DNA from: an uncultured Gelidibacter sp.
GTDB taxonomy: Bacteria; Bacteroidota; Bacteroidia; Flavobacteriales; Flavobacteriaceae
NCBI RefSeq assembly: GCF_947500795.1
Contig: NZ_CANMTE010000001.1
Coordinates: 558,001-622,000, forward strand
Length of the DNA: 64,000 bases
Direction: 5' to 3'
The notes under the pieces were generated by a model. The model searched no databases. It was not told the origin of the DNA and saw only the letters and a program-made list of their open reading frames with translations. Each line of letters begins with the position of its first letter. Within the stretch, counting starts at the first letter, position 1. Below are positions 47,342-56,622 of this stretch, one piece after another. The translations under genes and the position numbers were made by a program.

Positions 47342-48175
47342 TTATTCTTCAGTACCCATTAAGGCAAAGAATTTATCTAAGTTTGGAAGGATCACGATAC
47401 GTGTTCTTCTGTTTTTAGCTCTATTATCTTTAGTGTCATTATCAGCAAGTGGCTTATAAGAACTTCTACCTGAAGCAATCATTTTTTCAGGAGCAACACC
47501 ATACTCATCTTGTAATTTTCTTACTACAGAAGTGGCACGTAACACACTTAAATCCCAGTTGTCTGCGATTTTACTTGTACGGATGCTTCTTGCGTCAGTA
47601 TGACCTTCAACCATAACTTCAACGCTAGGCTCAGAATTGATCACATTAGCAATTTTCTGTAAGATATCGTTTGCTTTGTTACTTACTTTATAACTAGCTG
47701 TATTGAATAACATCTTGTCAGAAATTGAAATCATAACAACAGTTTCGTTGATGTCAATTGAAATATCTTCGTCTTCGTTAAGAGTACTATTATCCAAAGA
47801 TTTGTTCAAGTTGTATGACAATGCAAGATTCATTGAATCTTTTAATGTTTTAGCTTCTGCAAGTTTTGCTGCATCTACATTTTGCAATGTTTTGCGCATT
47901 GCTTTTTTAGTGTCGTTAGAAATCACTGCAATATTGTCTACATTGACAAGCATTGCGTTATTTTCTTCGGTAAGTGAATTGATTTTTTTATTGTAGCTGT
48001 CCACTCTTGCTTGAATAGCATCAAACTTAGCTTCAAGATCTTCTTTTTCAACTCTTGTCTTAGTTAGTTCACTCTTAATTTGACCATTTTCTTGCTCAAG
48101 AGCAACGTATTTCTTTTTAGAAACACAAGACGTAAACATTATAACGGTGAATAATGCAATTGAAATTTTTTTCAT
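47342..48175 (-). CDS. OmpA-family lipoprotein with coiled-coil region
   Basis: The 277-residue protein has a lipoprotein signal (lipobox FTSC, Cys17), a long coiled coil (about residues 22-75, EQENGQIKSELTKTRVEKED), and a C-terminal OmpA domain with MLFNTASYKVS, VEGHTDARSI, and DNRAKNRRTRIVI. It should bind peptidoglycan and act in envelope structure. The coiled coil suggests a partner or oligomer. No gene lies in the 388 bp upstream. Confidence 0.93.
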   Translation of the reverse strand: MKKISIALFTVIMFTSCVSKKKYVALEQENGQIKSELTKTRVEKEDLEAKFDAIQARVDSYNKKINSLTEENNAMLVNVDNIAVISNDTKKAMRKTLQNVDAAKLAEAKTLKDSMNLALSYNLNKSLDNSTLNEDEDISIDINETVVMISISDKMLFNTASYKVSNKANDILQKIANVINSEPSVEVMVEGHTDARSIRTSKIADNWDLSVLRATSVVRKLQDEYGVAPEKMIASGRSSYKPLADNDTKDNRAKNRRTRIVILPNLDKFFALMGTEE

Positions 48176-48563
48176 AATTATAAATTTATTGGTTTAGTAT
48201 ATGTACGATCATCTATGCCTTATAGACGTTATCGTTTCTCATATTTTTGATTATTTTAACATTTTGATCTGTTAATGCAACAGAATCTGATAGTTAAGTA
48301 TTTTCTGTCATTTAACATTTTTTGTTTTATGTTAAACTATTTAATACAAATTGCGCGAGATTTTCTTGAATGACCTTGCTGCATCCTTGTTTTAGGTGTT
48401 TTAAAAGTGTCCTTTTTTTAATCTCACAGGAATCCTATCTCGTCACCATACACCCCGATACCTGGAGTTGATCATAAAAATTATTGTAAAGGTTAATGAG
48501 CGATGTGTAACAGCCCATGTTTCGTATTACATAGGTTTGTTCAGTCGGCACTAACATGACAAC
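48176..48563. other. Gene-free gap upstream of the OmpA gene
   Basis: This 388-bp stretch holds no supported reading frame or RNA gene. It must carry the promoter of the minus-strand OmpA gene, but no perfect -33/-7 pair was seen. Confidence 0.6.
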
Positions 48564-48863
48564 TTAATCGATCTCTGTCGGATCCGTTTCCTCTAAATGT
48601 TCATTGCCGGGACCGCCTTGACTGTATAGCTGATTCTCTTCATCTTTCAATTTTCTTTTAGGGTTATCATCTGGTAGATTCCTACCGGGAATATCTAAGT
48701 CCTTACCTTCAAAATCTACAGGCGCAGTTCTATTTGCATCATCCAGTAGCGTGTCGTCACCGCCATCGGTCCTGAGATTTTTGCGCTTTTCACCAAGAAT
48801 CTCTTTGTCATGTTCAGTGATGTTTGGGTTGTATGTTTTCTTATCCTTATCCTTATGATCCAT
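48564..48863 (-). CDS. Hydrophilic, probably disordered small protein
   Basis: The 99-residue protein is dominated by Asp, Glu, Lys, Asn and Pro (MDHKDKDKKTYNPNITEHDK, GGPGNEHLEETDPTEID) and has no hydrophobic core or membrane segment. Such proteins may be stress-induced, but the function here is unknown. Codon use looks ordinary and the frame is isolated between two gene-free gaps. It is a plausible gene because it is long for its acidic composition and has a clean ATG. Confidence 0.65.
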   Translation of the reverse strand: MDHKDKDKKTYNPNITEHDKEILGEKRKNLRTDGGDDTLLDDANRTAPVDFEGKDLDIPGRNLPDDNPKRKLKDEENQLYSQGGPGNEHLEETDPTEID

Positions 48864-49350
48864 AGTTATTGTATTTATAATTTAATATTCCTAAGGTACA
48901 TCAGTTATATTTTAACATTTAACCGGTTCGATAGTAATCTTAATCCATTAAGAATCACTTATATATAGTAAGTTCGAAATGAGTCCAGTTTTAAATGGGT
49001 TGCATCAATTAATTAGGCAATGAGGTTATATTTTTGAGTTTAGTGTTGAAATCACACGCTAATGAAAATCAGTTATTAAAGATTGACTCAAACCTTTAAC
49101 GAATTCAATAGTTACCTCGAATGTATTATGGATTGCTAAGATGATATAGAATGGCTCATGCCGTTTTCATGGCAGAGGTGCTAAAGCGTGCAGTTCAATA
49201 TCTATAGGGTATAGTAAAAAGTAACAGTTTGGACCACCGGAATTCAAGACAAAAACCGTTGTAGCTGACCAGAAAAAATTTTCAATTTAAAATATTTTAA
49301 ATCAGTTTTTTGCAGCTCTGGTTTGAGCAATAATTTCAAATTTATAAATT
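48864..49350. other. Gene-free gap upstream of the aldehyde dehydrogenase
   Basis: The 487-bp gap contains no convincing coding frame, tRNA or hairpin terminator. It probably holds divergent promoters. An 18-codon frame at 49150-49206 has no support. Confidence 0.6.
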
Positions 49351-50745
49351 ATGAATACAGATAAAAAGACGTTTTCTACAGTTAATCCTGCTACAGAAGA
49401 GGAGATTGCATCATATACATATATGAGCAGCGAGAACGCATTCAAAGCGGTGACGGATTGCCATAACGCTTACTTGGAATGGCGTAAGACTCCAATTGAA
49501 GATCGCGCAAAAATTATTAGAGCTATTGGAAAGGAATTGGTCAACCAAAAGGATAAATTGGCGGGATTGATGACTGCAGAAATGGGGAAACTCTTAAGGC
49601 AGGGGCATCAAGAAATTGACCTTTGTGCAGGAATTTGCGAATTTACATGTACTGAAGGCATAAATTACCTTAAGGATGAAGAGAGAGAGCTTGCAGAAGG
49701 CGGAAAAGGAATAATTACCTATGCTCCAATAGGTGTCATTTATGGTATTCAGCCTTGGAATTTTCCAACCTATCAGGTCATCAGATATTCTATAGCCAAT
49801 TTAATGGCAGGTAATGGCATCTTACTTAAACATGCTAAAAATGTAACTGGCTCAGCCTTGTTGTTGCAAGAAATTTATGAAGCGGCAGGACTTCCAAAAG
49901 ACCTCTTTAAGGTTCTCATTATTGACCATGAATTGTCGGATAAAATTATTGAACATGAATTGGTGCGTGGAGTTACCTTAACCGGAAGCTCTGGTGCTGG
50001 CCGAATTATCGGAAAAAAGGCAGGTGCGGAGTTAAAGAAAACGGTTCTCGAATTAGGAAGTAATGATGCCTATCTTGTGTTAGATGATGCTGACGTGGTG
50101 CTTGCTGCAAAAACTTGTGTACAAGGCCGAGTTTATAACAACGGTGAAACGTGCGTTTCCGCAAAGCGTTTTATCGTAACAGAAAAAGTTTACGATCAAT
50201 TTAGAGCGGCATTTATTGAAGGCATGAAAACTATCGTCGCTGGAGATCCCACTGAAAAATCTTCTAAAATGGGACCTCTAGCACGTAAAGATTTACGCGA
50301 AACACTCCATGAGCAAGTTGAAGAAAGTGTGAAAAAAGGTGCCAAAATCAGCTTAGGTGGCGTAATGCCTGAAGGGAAAGGTTATTATTATCCGGCTACA
50401 GTCTTAGAAAACGTTACTCCAGGACAACCCGCATATGATGATGAGTTGTTTGGGCCGGTAGCCTCATTGATTAAAGCCAAAGATAATGAAGACGCTATAA
50501 GAATTGCCAATGATAGTGAGTTCGGACTTGGTGGTGGTATTTTTTCCAAAGATGAGGATAAGGCTATCGAATTGGCGAGACAACATTTTGATACCGGAAT
50601 GATTAACATCAATTCTTACGGACTGGCAAGACCAAATATGCCTTTTGGTGGAATTAAAAATTCAGGTTTTGGTAGAGAACACGGCGGATTCGGAATTCGT
50701 GAGTTTGTGAATGCTAAATCTATTTTTATTCCGAAGAAAAATTAG
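49351..50745 (+). CDS. NAD(P)-dependent succinate-semialdehyde dehydrogenase (Sad/YneI-like)
   Basis: The 464-residue protein is a complete aldehyde dehydrogenase: IQPWNFPTYQVIRYSI, LTGSSGAGRIIGKKA, catalytic Glu in VLELGSNDAYLVL and catalytic Cys in YNNGETCVSAKRF. The ELGSND motif instead of ELGGKSP is typical of the Sad-type subgroup that oxidises succinate semialdehyde. It heads a run with OsmC and alcohol dehydrogenase, so a role in aldehyde detoxification or GABA breakdown is likely. Confidence 0.9.
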   Translation: MNTDKKTFSTVNPATEEEIASYTYMSSENAFKAVTDCHNAYLEWRKTPIEDRAKIIRAIGKELVNQKDKLAGLMTAEMGKLLRQGHQEIDLCAGICEFTCTEGINYLKDEERELAEGGKGIITYAPIGVIYGIQPWNFPTYQVIRYSIANLMAGNGILLKHAKNVTGSALLLQEIYEAAGLPKDLFKVLIIDHELSDKIIEHELVRGVTLTGSSGAGRIIGKKAGAELKKTVLELGSNDAYLVLDDADVVLAAKTCVQGRVYNNGETCVSAKRFIVTEKVYDQFRAAFIEGMKTIVAGDPTEKSSKMGPLARKDLRETLHEQVEESVKKGAKISLGGVMPEGKGYYYPATVLENVTPGQPAYDDELFGPVASLIKAKDNEDAIRIANDSEFGLGGGIFSKDEDKAIELARQHFDTGMININSYGLARPNMPFGGIKNSGFGREHGGFGIREFVNAKSIFIPKKN

Positions 50746-50821
50746 ACTTTAATATGAACCATGTAGTAATTAAGAATAAGTAATTTAGTAGAACAAAGAG
50801 TTAACTATAAATATAAAAATT

Positions 50822-51241
50822 ATGAAATTTAATCGAACAGCAAAAGCCCACTGGGAAGGTGGCGGAAAAGACGGAAAAGGATCATTAACTACGGAAAGTG
50901 GCGTGTTGAAGGAATCTCCGTATGCCTTCAAAACACGATTTGAAGATGCGGTAGGAACCAATCCGGAAGAGTTAATTGGAGCAGCGCATGCAGGCTGTTT
51001 TACAATGCAATTGAGCTTCTATATAGTTGAGGAAGGCTTTACGGCAGAACGTTTAGATACGCAAGCGAGGGTTCATTTCGAAGATGGGAGCATTCCTAAA
51101 ATAGAGTTGGAATTAACAGGGAAAGTTCCAGGGATGGACGAAAGTAAATTTAAGGAGCTGGCTACAAAATCTAAAGAAAACTGTCCGGTATCAAAATTGT
51201 TGAATGCCGATATTACGCTAACAACCACTTTTGATAACTAA
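50822..51241 (+). CDS. OsmC/Ohr-family peroxidase
   Basis: The 139-residue protein has the two redox cysteines in AAHAGCFTMQLS (about residue 59) and KENCPVSKLLN (about residue 124), the arrangement of OsmC-type thiol peroxidases that reduce organic hydroperoxides. KAHWEGGGKDGKGSLTTESG marks the OsmC subgroup. It lies between the aldehyde and alcohol dehydrogenase genes in the same direction, pointing to a stress operon. Confidence 0.92.
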   Translation: MKFNRTAKAHWEGGGKDGKGSLTTESGVLKESPYAFKTRFEDAVGTNPEELIGAAHAGCFTMQLSFYIVEEGFTAERLDTQARVHFEDGSIPKIELELTGKVPGMDESKFKELATKSKENCPVSKLLNADITLTTTFDN

Positions 51242-51301
51242 AAATCACCCATCTCATCACTTTGCTTACCTCCGCCATTAATGAGTACAAAACATAAAAT
51301 T

Positions 51302-52354
51302 ATGAAAACAACTATCAAAGCTTACGGAGCAGAGGATGCTAAAGCCGATTTAAAACCAATGAATATCGATCGTAGGGCTTGCGGTGATGATGATGTGAAA
51401 ATTGATATTACCTATTGCGGGGTTTGCCATAGTGATATCCATACCGTTAGAAATGATTGGAAAAACTCTAAATATCCAGTTGTTCCTGGTCATGAGATTA
51501 TAGGTCGCGTGGTTGAAGTTGGGAAAAACGTGAGCAAGTTTAAGGAAGGCGATTTGGTAGGTGTTGGCTGTATGGTCGATTCTTGTCAGGAGTGCGCATC
51601 GTGCAAGGAAGATTTAGAACAATATTGTGAAGTTGAAATGGTCGCCACATATAACGGCAGGGATAAACATTTGGGTGGTCATACTTTTGGCGGATATGCT
51701 ACGTCAGTTGTTGTCGATAAAAAGTTTGTTTTAAGCATTCCTGAAAATATTGACGAAAAAGGAGCGGCACCTTTGTTGTGTGCTGGCATTACAACGTGGT
51801 CGCCACTACGCACATGGAACGTTAAAAAGGGTGATAAAGTAGGCGTAATAGGATTAGGCGGACTTGGACATATGGGTGTGAAATTTGCTAATGCACTAGG
51901 CGCACATGTGGTTATGATTACCACATCGCCAGACAAAGCTAATGATGCGAAAGCTCTTGGGGCACATGAAGTTCTCATTTCTAAAAATACGGACGACATG
52001 AAAAAGCATCGAAACAGTTTCGATTTTATTTTAAACACGATTCCTGTTGGTCACGAAATGGATCCGTATATTGGACTGTTAAAGCGTGATGCTACGATGG
52101 TTCTTGTCGGCGCAGTAGAACCGCTGAAACCATTTCATGGTGGTGGAATTATACTTGGTCGTAAGCGAATTGCGGGGTCTTTAATCGGTGGCATTAAAGA
52201 AACTCAAGAAATGTTAGATTTTTGTGGAAAGCATAATATAGTGTCAGACATTGAGCTGATTGATATGAAAGATATTAATACTGCCTATGAACGAATTATT
52301 GCTGCGGATGTCAAATACCGATTTGTAATCGATATGGCGTCGTTGAAAAACTAA
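51302..52354 (+). CDS. Zinc-dependent NAD(P) alcohol dehydrogenase (YahK/cinnamyl-alcohol type)
   Basis: The 350-residue medium-chain dehydrogenase has the catalytic zinc site (CGVCHSDIHTVRNDW with Cys, and GHEIIGRVVEVG), the structural zinc cysteines (CQECASCKEDLEQYC) and the Rossmann loop GVIGLGGLGHMGVK. It should reduce aldehydes with NADPH. I use the ATG at 51302 (MKTTIKAYG), which fits the family N-terminus better than the ATG at 51281. A strong terminator follows. Confidence 0.92.
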   Translation: MKTTIKAYGAEDAKADLKPMNIDRRACGDDDVKIDITYCGVCHSDIHTVRNDWKNSKYPVVPGHEIIGRVVEVGKNVSKFKEGDLVGVGCMVDSCQECASCKEDLEQYCEVEMVATYNGRDKHLGGHTFGGYATSVVVDKKFVLSIPENIDEKGAAPLLCAGITTWSPLRTWNVKKGDKVGVIGLGGLGHMGVKFANALGAHVVMITTSPDKANDAKALGAHEVLISKNTDDMKKHRNSFDFILNTIPVGHEMDPYIGLLKRDATMVLVGAVEPLKPFHGGGIILGRKRIAGSLIGGIKETQEMLDFCGKHNIVSDIELIDMKDINTAYERIIAADVKYRFVIDMASLKN

Positions 52355-52381
52355 TAGATTATTGAGAAATATAAAACTTTT

Positions 52382-52406
52382 AAAGAGGCGTTTCAGCGCC
52401 TCTTTT
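52382..52406 (+). terminator. Intrinsic terminator after the alcohol dehydrogenase gene
   Basis: AAAGAGGCG (52382-52390) pairs with CGCCTCTTT (52397-52405) around a TTTCAG loop, followed by T-rich sequence. Confidence 0.85.
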
Positions 52407-52408
52407 CT

Positions 52409-52416
52409 TATTTTTG
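52409..52416 (+). promoter_or_regulatory. -7 box for the EamA transporter gene
   Basis: TATTTTTG matches TAnnTTTG and lies directly after the upstream terminator, 37 bp before the ATG. No -33 TTG is seen, and that region is inside the terminator hairpin. Confidence 0.45.
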
Positions 52417-52453
52417 CCTATTACTTTTTATGACTCCCCGCTATAAATAAACC

Positions 52454-53377
52454 ATGAGCAGTTCAAAAAATACAATTCTTATTATCCTTGCTTTTTTCTC
52501 CATTTATGTTATTTGGGGTTCTACCTATTTATTGAATAAAATTGCCGTTACAGAACTGCCACCATTTATGTTGGCTTCGATGCGATTTATTACAGCAGGT
52601 GTTCTGATTTTTATAATTGCTAAACTCATGGGCAAGCCATTGGCAATTACTAAAAGACAGTTAATAAATACCGCAATTGCTGGGTTTTTATTTTTGACTT
52701 TTGGCAACGGCATCGTGGTTTGGGCACTTAAATATGTAGATAGTGGTTTTGCAGCGTTGGAAATCTCTGCGCAGCCATTGGTCGTTTTAATTTTGATGCG
52801 AGTTTTTCAAGGTAAAAAGATTAAAGCCATGTCTGTTTTAGGAGTGATTTTAGGGATTATTGGCATCTATTTGTTGGTGAGCCAAAACGAGGTGGTCAGC
52901 AAAGAAGGATCAGTTCTGGGAATGATTATGATTTTTGTGTGTATGGTAAGTTGGGCTACAGGCAGCTTATTTGTAGGGAAAGCAGATTTACCATCTAATT
53001 ATTTCGTGAATACTGGCTACCAAATGCTCATGGGAGGCGTAATGCTTCTTGTACTAAGTTTGCTATTTGGAGAATCCTGGAGTTCACCGCACGTATGGAG
53101 CGAAAAAGTACAATGGTCTATGCTGTTACTTGTGGTTTTCGGAAGTATCGTCGCATTCACCTCATTTAATTTCTTATTGAAAAGGGTGTCGCCAGAAAAA
53201 GTAGCAACCTCCACATATGTCAATCCAATTATCGCTTTATTGTTAGGGTGGTATTTCTTAAACGAAGTGATAACCACCCAATCCATAATTGCTGCTATAG
53301 TCTTATTAACAGGTGTTTATTTTATTAATACGAAGAAAAAACTGGTCCTCTTTGCAAGGTTTCGTAATAGAATTTAA
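52454..53377 (+). CDS. EamA-family (DMT) transporter
   Basis: The 307-residue protein has ten transmembrane helices in two EamA repeats, with the opening IYVIWGSTYLLNKIAV and FVCMVSWATGSLFVGK at the start of the second repeat. The family exports amino acids and metabolites or acts as a drug/metabolite transporter. It precedes the threonine dehydratase-like gene by 24 bp, which would suit an amino-acid exporter; the substrate is inferred only. Confidence 0.88.
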   Translation: MSSSKNTILIILAFFSIYVIWGSTYLLNKIAVTELPPFMLASMRFITAGVLIFIIAKLMGKPLAITKRQLINTAIAGFLFLTFGNGIVVWALKYVDSGFAALEISAQPLVVLILMRVFQGKKIKAMSVLGVILGIIGIYLLVSQNEVVSKEGSVLGMIMIFVCMVSWATGSLFVGKADLPSNYFVNTGYQMLMGGVMLLVLSLLFGESWSSPHVWSEKVQWSMLLLVVFGSIVAFTSFNFLLKRVSPEKVATSTYVNPIIALLLGWYFLNEVITTQSIIAAIVLLTGVYFINTKKKLVLFARFRNRI

Positions 53378-53400
53378 ATATCTTTAAGTTTTAATGTGCC

Positions 53401-54339
53401 ATGGACAAACAAACGCTACTCGATACTAGTCAACGGATTTCCCCATACATTCATAGTACACCAATTTTTACATCGCAATTACTGGATGAGATGGCTGATG
53501 CAAAACTATTCTTTAAGTGTGAAAACTTTCAGAAAATGGGTGCTTTCAAAATGCGAGGCGCCGTCAATGCCATTTTACAACTGACCGCAGCGCAACAGGA
53601 GCGAGGCGTGGTGACGCATTCTTCTGGGAATTTTGCCCAAGCATTAGCATTAGCAGCCAAAAACTTGAATGTTCCCGCGTACATTGTGATGCCTGATAAT
53701 GCGCCTAAAGTAAAAAAAGATGCGGTTTTGGGTTACGGCGGAATTATAACGGAATGTAAATCTACTATTGCCGCTAGAGAAGAGGCTGCAGCAAAGATTG
53801 TAGCTAAAAAGGGAGCTACGTTTATTCATCCTTCTAATGATTTGAATGTTATTTTAGGCAATGCAACTGTTGGAATGGAGCTTTTAAATGCACACCCTGA
53901 TCTTGATATGATTGTCACACCAGTAGGTGGTGGCGGATTGGTTGCAGGTACCGCCTTGGCGTCACATATTTTTGGAACGGATTGTAAGGTTATTGGTGGT
54001 GAACCTAAGGTTGCTGATGATGCATTTAGATCATTAATAAGTGGTCAAATCGAGACAAATATGGCGCCTAACACCATCGCTGACGGATTAAGAACGAATT
54101 TAGGCGATATCAATTTCCCAATCATTCAACAGTATGTAGATCATATAATTTGTGTTGAGGAAGCGGAGATTATTCAAGCTATGAGGTTACTTTGGGAACG
54201 TTTAAAAATTGTTGTTGAACCTTCAAGCGCAGTGGCTTTTGCAGCGGTCTTAAAAAACAAGGCTTATTTTAAGGATAAATTGGTGGGCATCATTTTGTCT
54301 GGTGGAAATGTGGATTTGGAAAACATTAAATTTTCATAG
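53401..54339 (+). CDS. Threonine/serine dehydratase or serine racemase-like PLP enzyme
   Basis: The 312-residue fold type II enzyme has the PLP lysine in NFQKMGAFKMRGAVNAI, the substrate loop THSSGNFAQALALAAK, the glycine-rich phosphate loop PVGGGGLVAGTAL and ILSGGNVD. The length without a C-terminal ACT domain matches catabolic threonine dehydratase or serine racemase, not biosynthetic IlvA. It follows the EamA exporter in the same transcript. Confidence 0.9.
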   Translation: MDKQTLLDTSQRISPYIHSTPIFTSQLLDEMADAKLFFKCENFQKMGAFKMRGAVNAILQLTAAQQERGVVTHSSGNFAQALALAAKNLNVPAYIVMPDNAPKVKKDAVLGYGGIITECKSTIAAREEAAAKIVAKKGATFIHPSNDLNVILGNATVGMELLNAHPDLDMIVTPVGGGGLVAGTALASHIFGTDCKVIGGEPKVADDAFRSLISGQIETNMAPNTIADGLRTNLGDINFPIIQQYVDHIICVEEAEIIQAMRLLWERLKIVVEPSSAVAFAAVLKNKAYFKDKLVGIILSGGNVDLENIKFS

Positions 54340-54404
54340 AAAATTTCAATATAATCCATAAAATAACCCACAGTTAGTGGGTTTCTTGTTTATTGATGCT
54401 TTCT

Positions 54405-54656
54405 TTAGCTTTTATTGGCTAACTCACTCGCCTCAGTCTTGATCTCTTGAGCACTATTTTTTAAACTGTCCAAGTTTGATTTTACAGAAGACTCAACTTC
54501 AGTGTATGTGTCTTTAACTTTTTGCCCAACTTCATTAACTTTTGAGTGAAGTTGTTCCTTCTTTTCAGGAGATAAGTTTTTGTATTTATACCAGGCAAAA
54601 ACACCTGCTCCAAGTCCTAATAAGGCTAAAAGACCTTTTCCTTGTTGTTTTTTCAT
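54405..54656 (-). CDS. YtxH-like small membrane-associated protein
   Basis: The 83-residue protein has one N-terminal hydrophobic stretch (GLLALLGLGAGVFAWYKYK) followed by a long helical, lysine- and glutamate-rich tail (SKVNEVGQKVKDTYTEVESS). This is the YtxH-like layout often linked to stress and envelope adaptation. It has no close partner gene. Function is unknown. Confidence 0.78.
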   Translation of the reverse strand: MKKQQGKGLLALLGLGAGVFAWYKYKNLSPEKKEQLHSKVNEVGQKVKDTYTEVESSVKSNLDSLKNSAQEIKTEASELANKS

Positions 54657-54794
54657 GTTCTAAGTTTTTTTAGTTTAAATTCTCTGATTTAAAGGTAAGA
54701 TAATTTTAAACCAAACGGAAGATTTTGTGATTGATTGTGAGAACTTTAAGATAATTTTATAAGATAATTTTGATTGTAAATTATTGTTCGAAAT

Positions 54795-55658
54795 TTAGTT
54801 GTTCAACTCAACCAAATGTATGTTTGCGGCGCCCCCAACAGATTCATTGGAAATATAGAGATCACCATTCTCGTTAAACGTCATTCCTTCGGGTTGTGGG
54901 AAATTGACTTCGTCTAATTTATAAACTGATTTTGCTGTTCCAGCTGAATCCATAATCAGTAATTTAGGATGCTTTCCTTCCAAAATATACATATCATGAG
55001 ATTTAGGATGAATTGCTATTTCGGATGGGAAAAAAGTTTTGCGGGCCTTCTTTTCTCTATAAGGTGCTAATACGTCGGAATTCATGTCGATTTTATACGC
55101 TGGTGAATCCGTGTCTAAATTTTTAATAGGCAAGGATATCTTGTAGACGCCTTTATAATCCTCTTGCGAGTCCTTGTCCTTTGGAACTGTTAGCAACGCA
55201 GCATCATTTGACGAATAGGTGAGCGATTCCATATTATTGGAAGATTTAAAACCAGTTTGATGAGAACTAACAACTCGATTAGCATCGTTCCAATTCTTGA
55301 TTTCATAAAGTAATCCATCACTTTGCATGACATATAAAGTATCACCATTAAGTGCAATTCCTTCATAATCGCCATTACCAGCAAACGGAATTTCTTCAAC
55401 TATTGATTTCTGGTCTAAATTATAGATGTACACTATACCATCCTCATCTTGTATGCAGGCTAAAGTGTTGTTGCCAAGCCAAGTTATACCACTAATTTCT
55501 TCAAGTTCTTTGGGAAGTTCCCATGTTTCAGTAATGCGATAATGTTTGCTAGCTTCAACCATTTGCTCATTTGCCTTGCTAACTTTTGAAAACCCAATTA
55601 TTGCAATTCCTACTAAAACAGCACTAAATACTGCTACATATATAGCTGATCTTTTCAT
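54795..55658 (-). CDS. SdiA-regulated-like beta-propeller protein
   Basis: The 287-residue protein has an N-terminal membrane anchor or uncleaved signal (residues about 5-25) and a propeller-like domain beginning LEEISGITWLGNNTLACIQDEDG. Repeats such as GDYEGIALNGDTLYVMQSDGLLYEI and PQPEGMTFNENGDLYISNE follow. The order matches the SdiA-regulated family of periplasmic six-blade-like proteins. The ligand is unknown. Confidence 0.82.
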   Translation of the reverse strand: MKRSAIYVAVFSAVLVGIAIIGFSKVSKANEQMVEASKHYRITETWELPKELEEISGITWLGNNTLACIQDEDGIVYIYNLDQKSIVEEIPFAGNGDYEGIALNGDTLYVMQSDGLLYEIKNWNDANRVVSSHQTGFKSSNNMESLTYSSNDAALLTVPKDKDSQEDYKGVYKISLPIKNLDTDSPAYKIDMNSDVLAPYREKKARKTFFPSEIAIHPKSHDMYILEGKHPKLLIMDSAGTAKSVYKLDEVNFPQPEGMTFNENGDLYISNESVGGAANIHLVELNN

Positions 55659-55886
55659 TATTTAAGATTTGTGGTACAAAGTTCCATGATAAAACTTAAA
55701 TTGCTAAAAATCTGGGTACAATTAGTATTTATTTAATACAATTTTAACGGCTTTTAAGAAAGGTAAATATAATGACTACCGATCAAGTTTAGAGCAACTT
55801 ATATAATATGATATTATATTTATAAATGAAAACCAATTATGATAAAATGCCTTTTCTAGTATTACTCAAATAACTTCAAAAGAATA
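55659..55886. other. Gap between the propeller gene and the small TM gene
   Basis: No supported gene was found in this 228-bp stretch. It should carry the promoter of the minus-strand propeller gene. Confidence 0.5.
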
Positions 55887-56036
55887 TTACTCATGATTAT
55901 CCGGTTTATTTTCCTTTTTGCTGTTCATCATAAAGTTTATAATAATGCTCACTAAAGTGATACAAACTATTGCGAAAATGCCGATCATGATGACGCCATT
56001 GTTCCAGTTGGAATTTAAAAAAAAGAGTTGAAACAT
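55887..56036 (-). CDS. 49-residue single-pass membrane protein
   Basis: An ATG at 56036 opens a frame of 49 residues with one transmembrane helix (NNGVIMIGIFAIVCITLVSI) and a charged, lysine-rich tail ending KENKPDNHE. The N-terminus is polar and the tail basic, a clean topology for a membrane micro-protein. It is below usual ORF cut-offs but the composition is not random. Function is unknown. Confidence 0.6.
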   Translation of the reverse strand: MFQLFFLNSNWNNGVIMIGIFAIVCITLVSIIINFMMNSKKENKPDNHE

Positions 56037-56204
56037 AATATTTGGTATTATTATTTCGATAAAAATATACTTTAGCCGCCTTTCAAAATATGATATTTGT
56101 CAGTGTTTCCTAGTAAAATCACGCTATTAGGTAATGGGTTAAAAAATGTTTCATTTCAGGCTCTAAATTTGTATTGAAATCTGCTTTTAGATATGGGAAT
56201 TGTA

Positions 56205-56212
56205 TAATTTTG
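56205..56212 (+). promoter_or_regulatory. -7 box upstream of the secreted coiled-coil protein
   Basis: TAATTTTG matches TAnnTTTG and lies 23 bp before the ATG at 56236. A TTG occurs at 56174-56176, a longer spacing than usual, so the -33 element is uncertain. Confidence 0.45.
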
Positions 56213-56235
56213 CAACGTCTTAAAACTCAGTTAAA

Positions 56236-56607
56236 ATGAAACCATATACAGTATTGATTCTTATGCTATTTTCAATAGGATCAGTCGCACAAGTTGATTA
56301 CAAAAGGCAGTTAGATAGCTTGACTACGGTACATAAAGTATGTACAATAGAAAACACGATTAGAAATCATCGGGTAAAACTCGATCAATTGAAAAAAGAA
56401 AAGAGACGGCTGAATACGCAGTTAACTGAAATTCAAAGCTTTAAATTAGGTCGTACCGATGCTGAAAAGGAAGAGCAATTATTGGAGATCAATAAATTGA
56501 TTGAGGCAAATGCCGTAGCACTTACCAATGCAACTGTTCATTTAACGTCACTTATTAATGATTTAGTGATAGCAAACGACGACGTCAAACAATTGCAAAG
56601 AAAATAG
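56236..56607 (+). CDS. Secreted coiled-coil protein of unknown function
   Basis: The 123-residue protein has a signal peptide (MKPYTVLILMLFSIGSVAQ) and then an almost entirely helical, heptad-like region with many Lys, Glu and Gln residues (RNHRVKLDQLKKEKRRLNTQ). No catalytic or binding motif is seen. It should be periplasmic. It is followed by an inverted repeat that may end its transcript. Confidence 0.72.
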   Translation: MKPYTVLILMLFSIGSVAQVDYKRQLDSLTTVHKVCTIENTIRNHRVKLDQLKKEKRRLNTQLTEIQSFKLGRTDAEKEEQLLEINKLIEANAVALTNATVHLTSLINDLVIANDDVKQLQRK

Positions 56608-56622
56608 GGATTTGTAATAAAA

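Noticed and set aside
48893-48930. GGTTCGA-like words suggesting a tRNA T-arm.
   Set aside because: No acceptor or anticodon stem could be built around them.
49150-49206. Short frame reading MAHAVFMAEVLKRAVQYL.
   Set aside because: It has only 18 codons, no promoter box and no signal or membrane feature.
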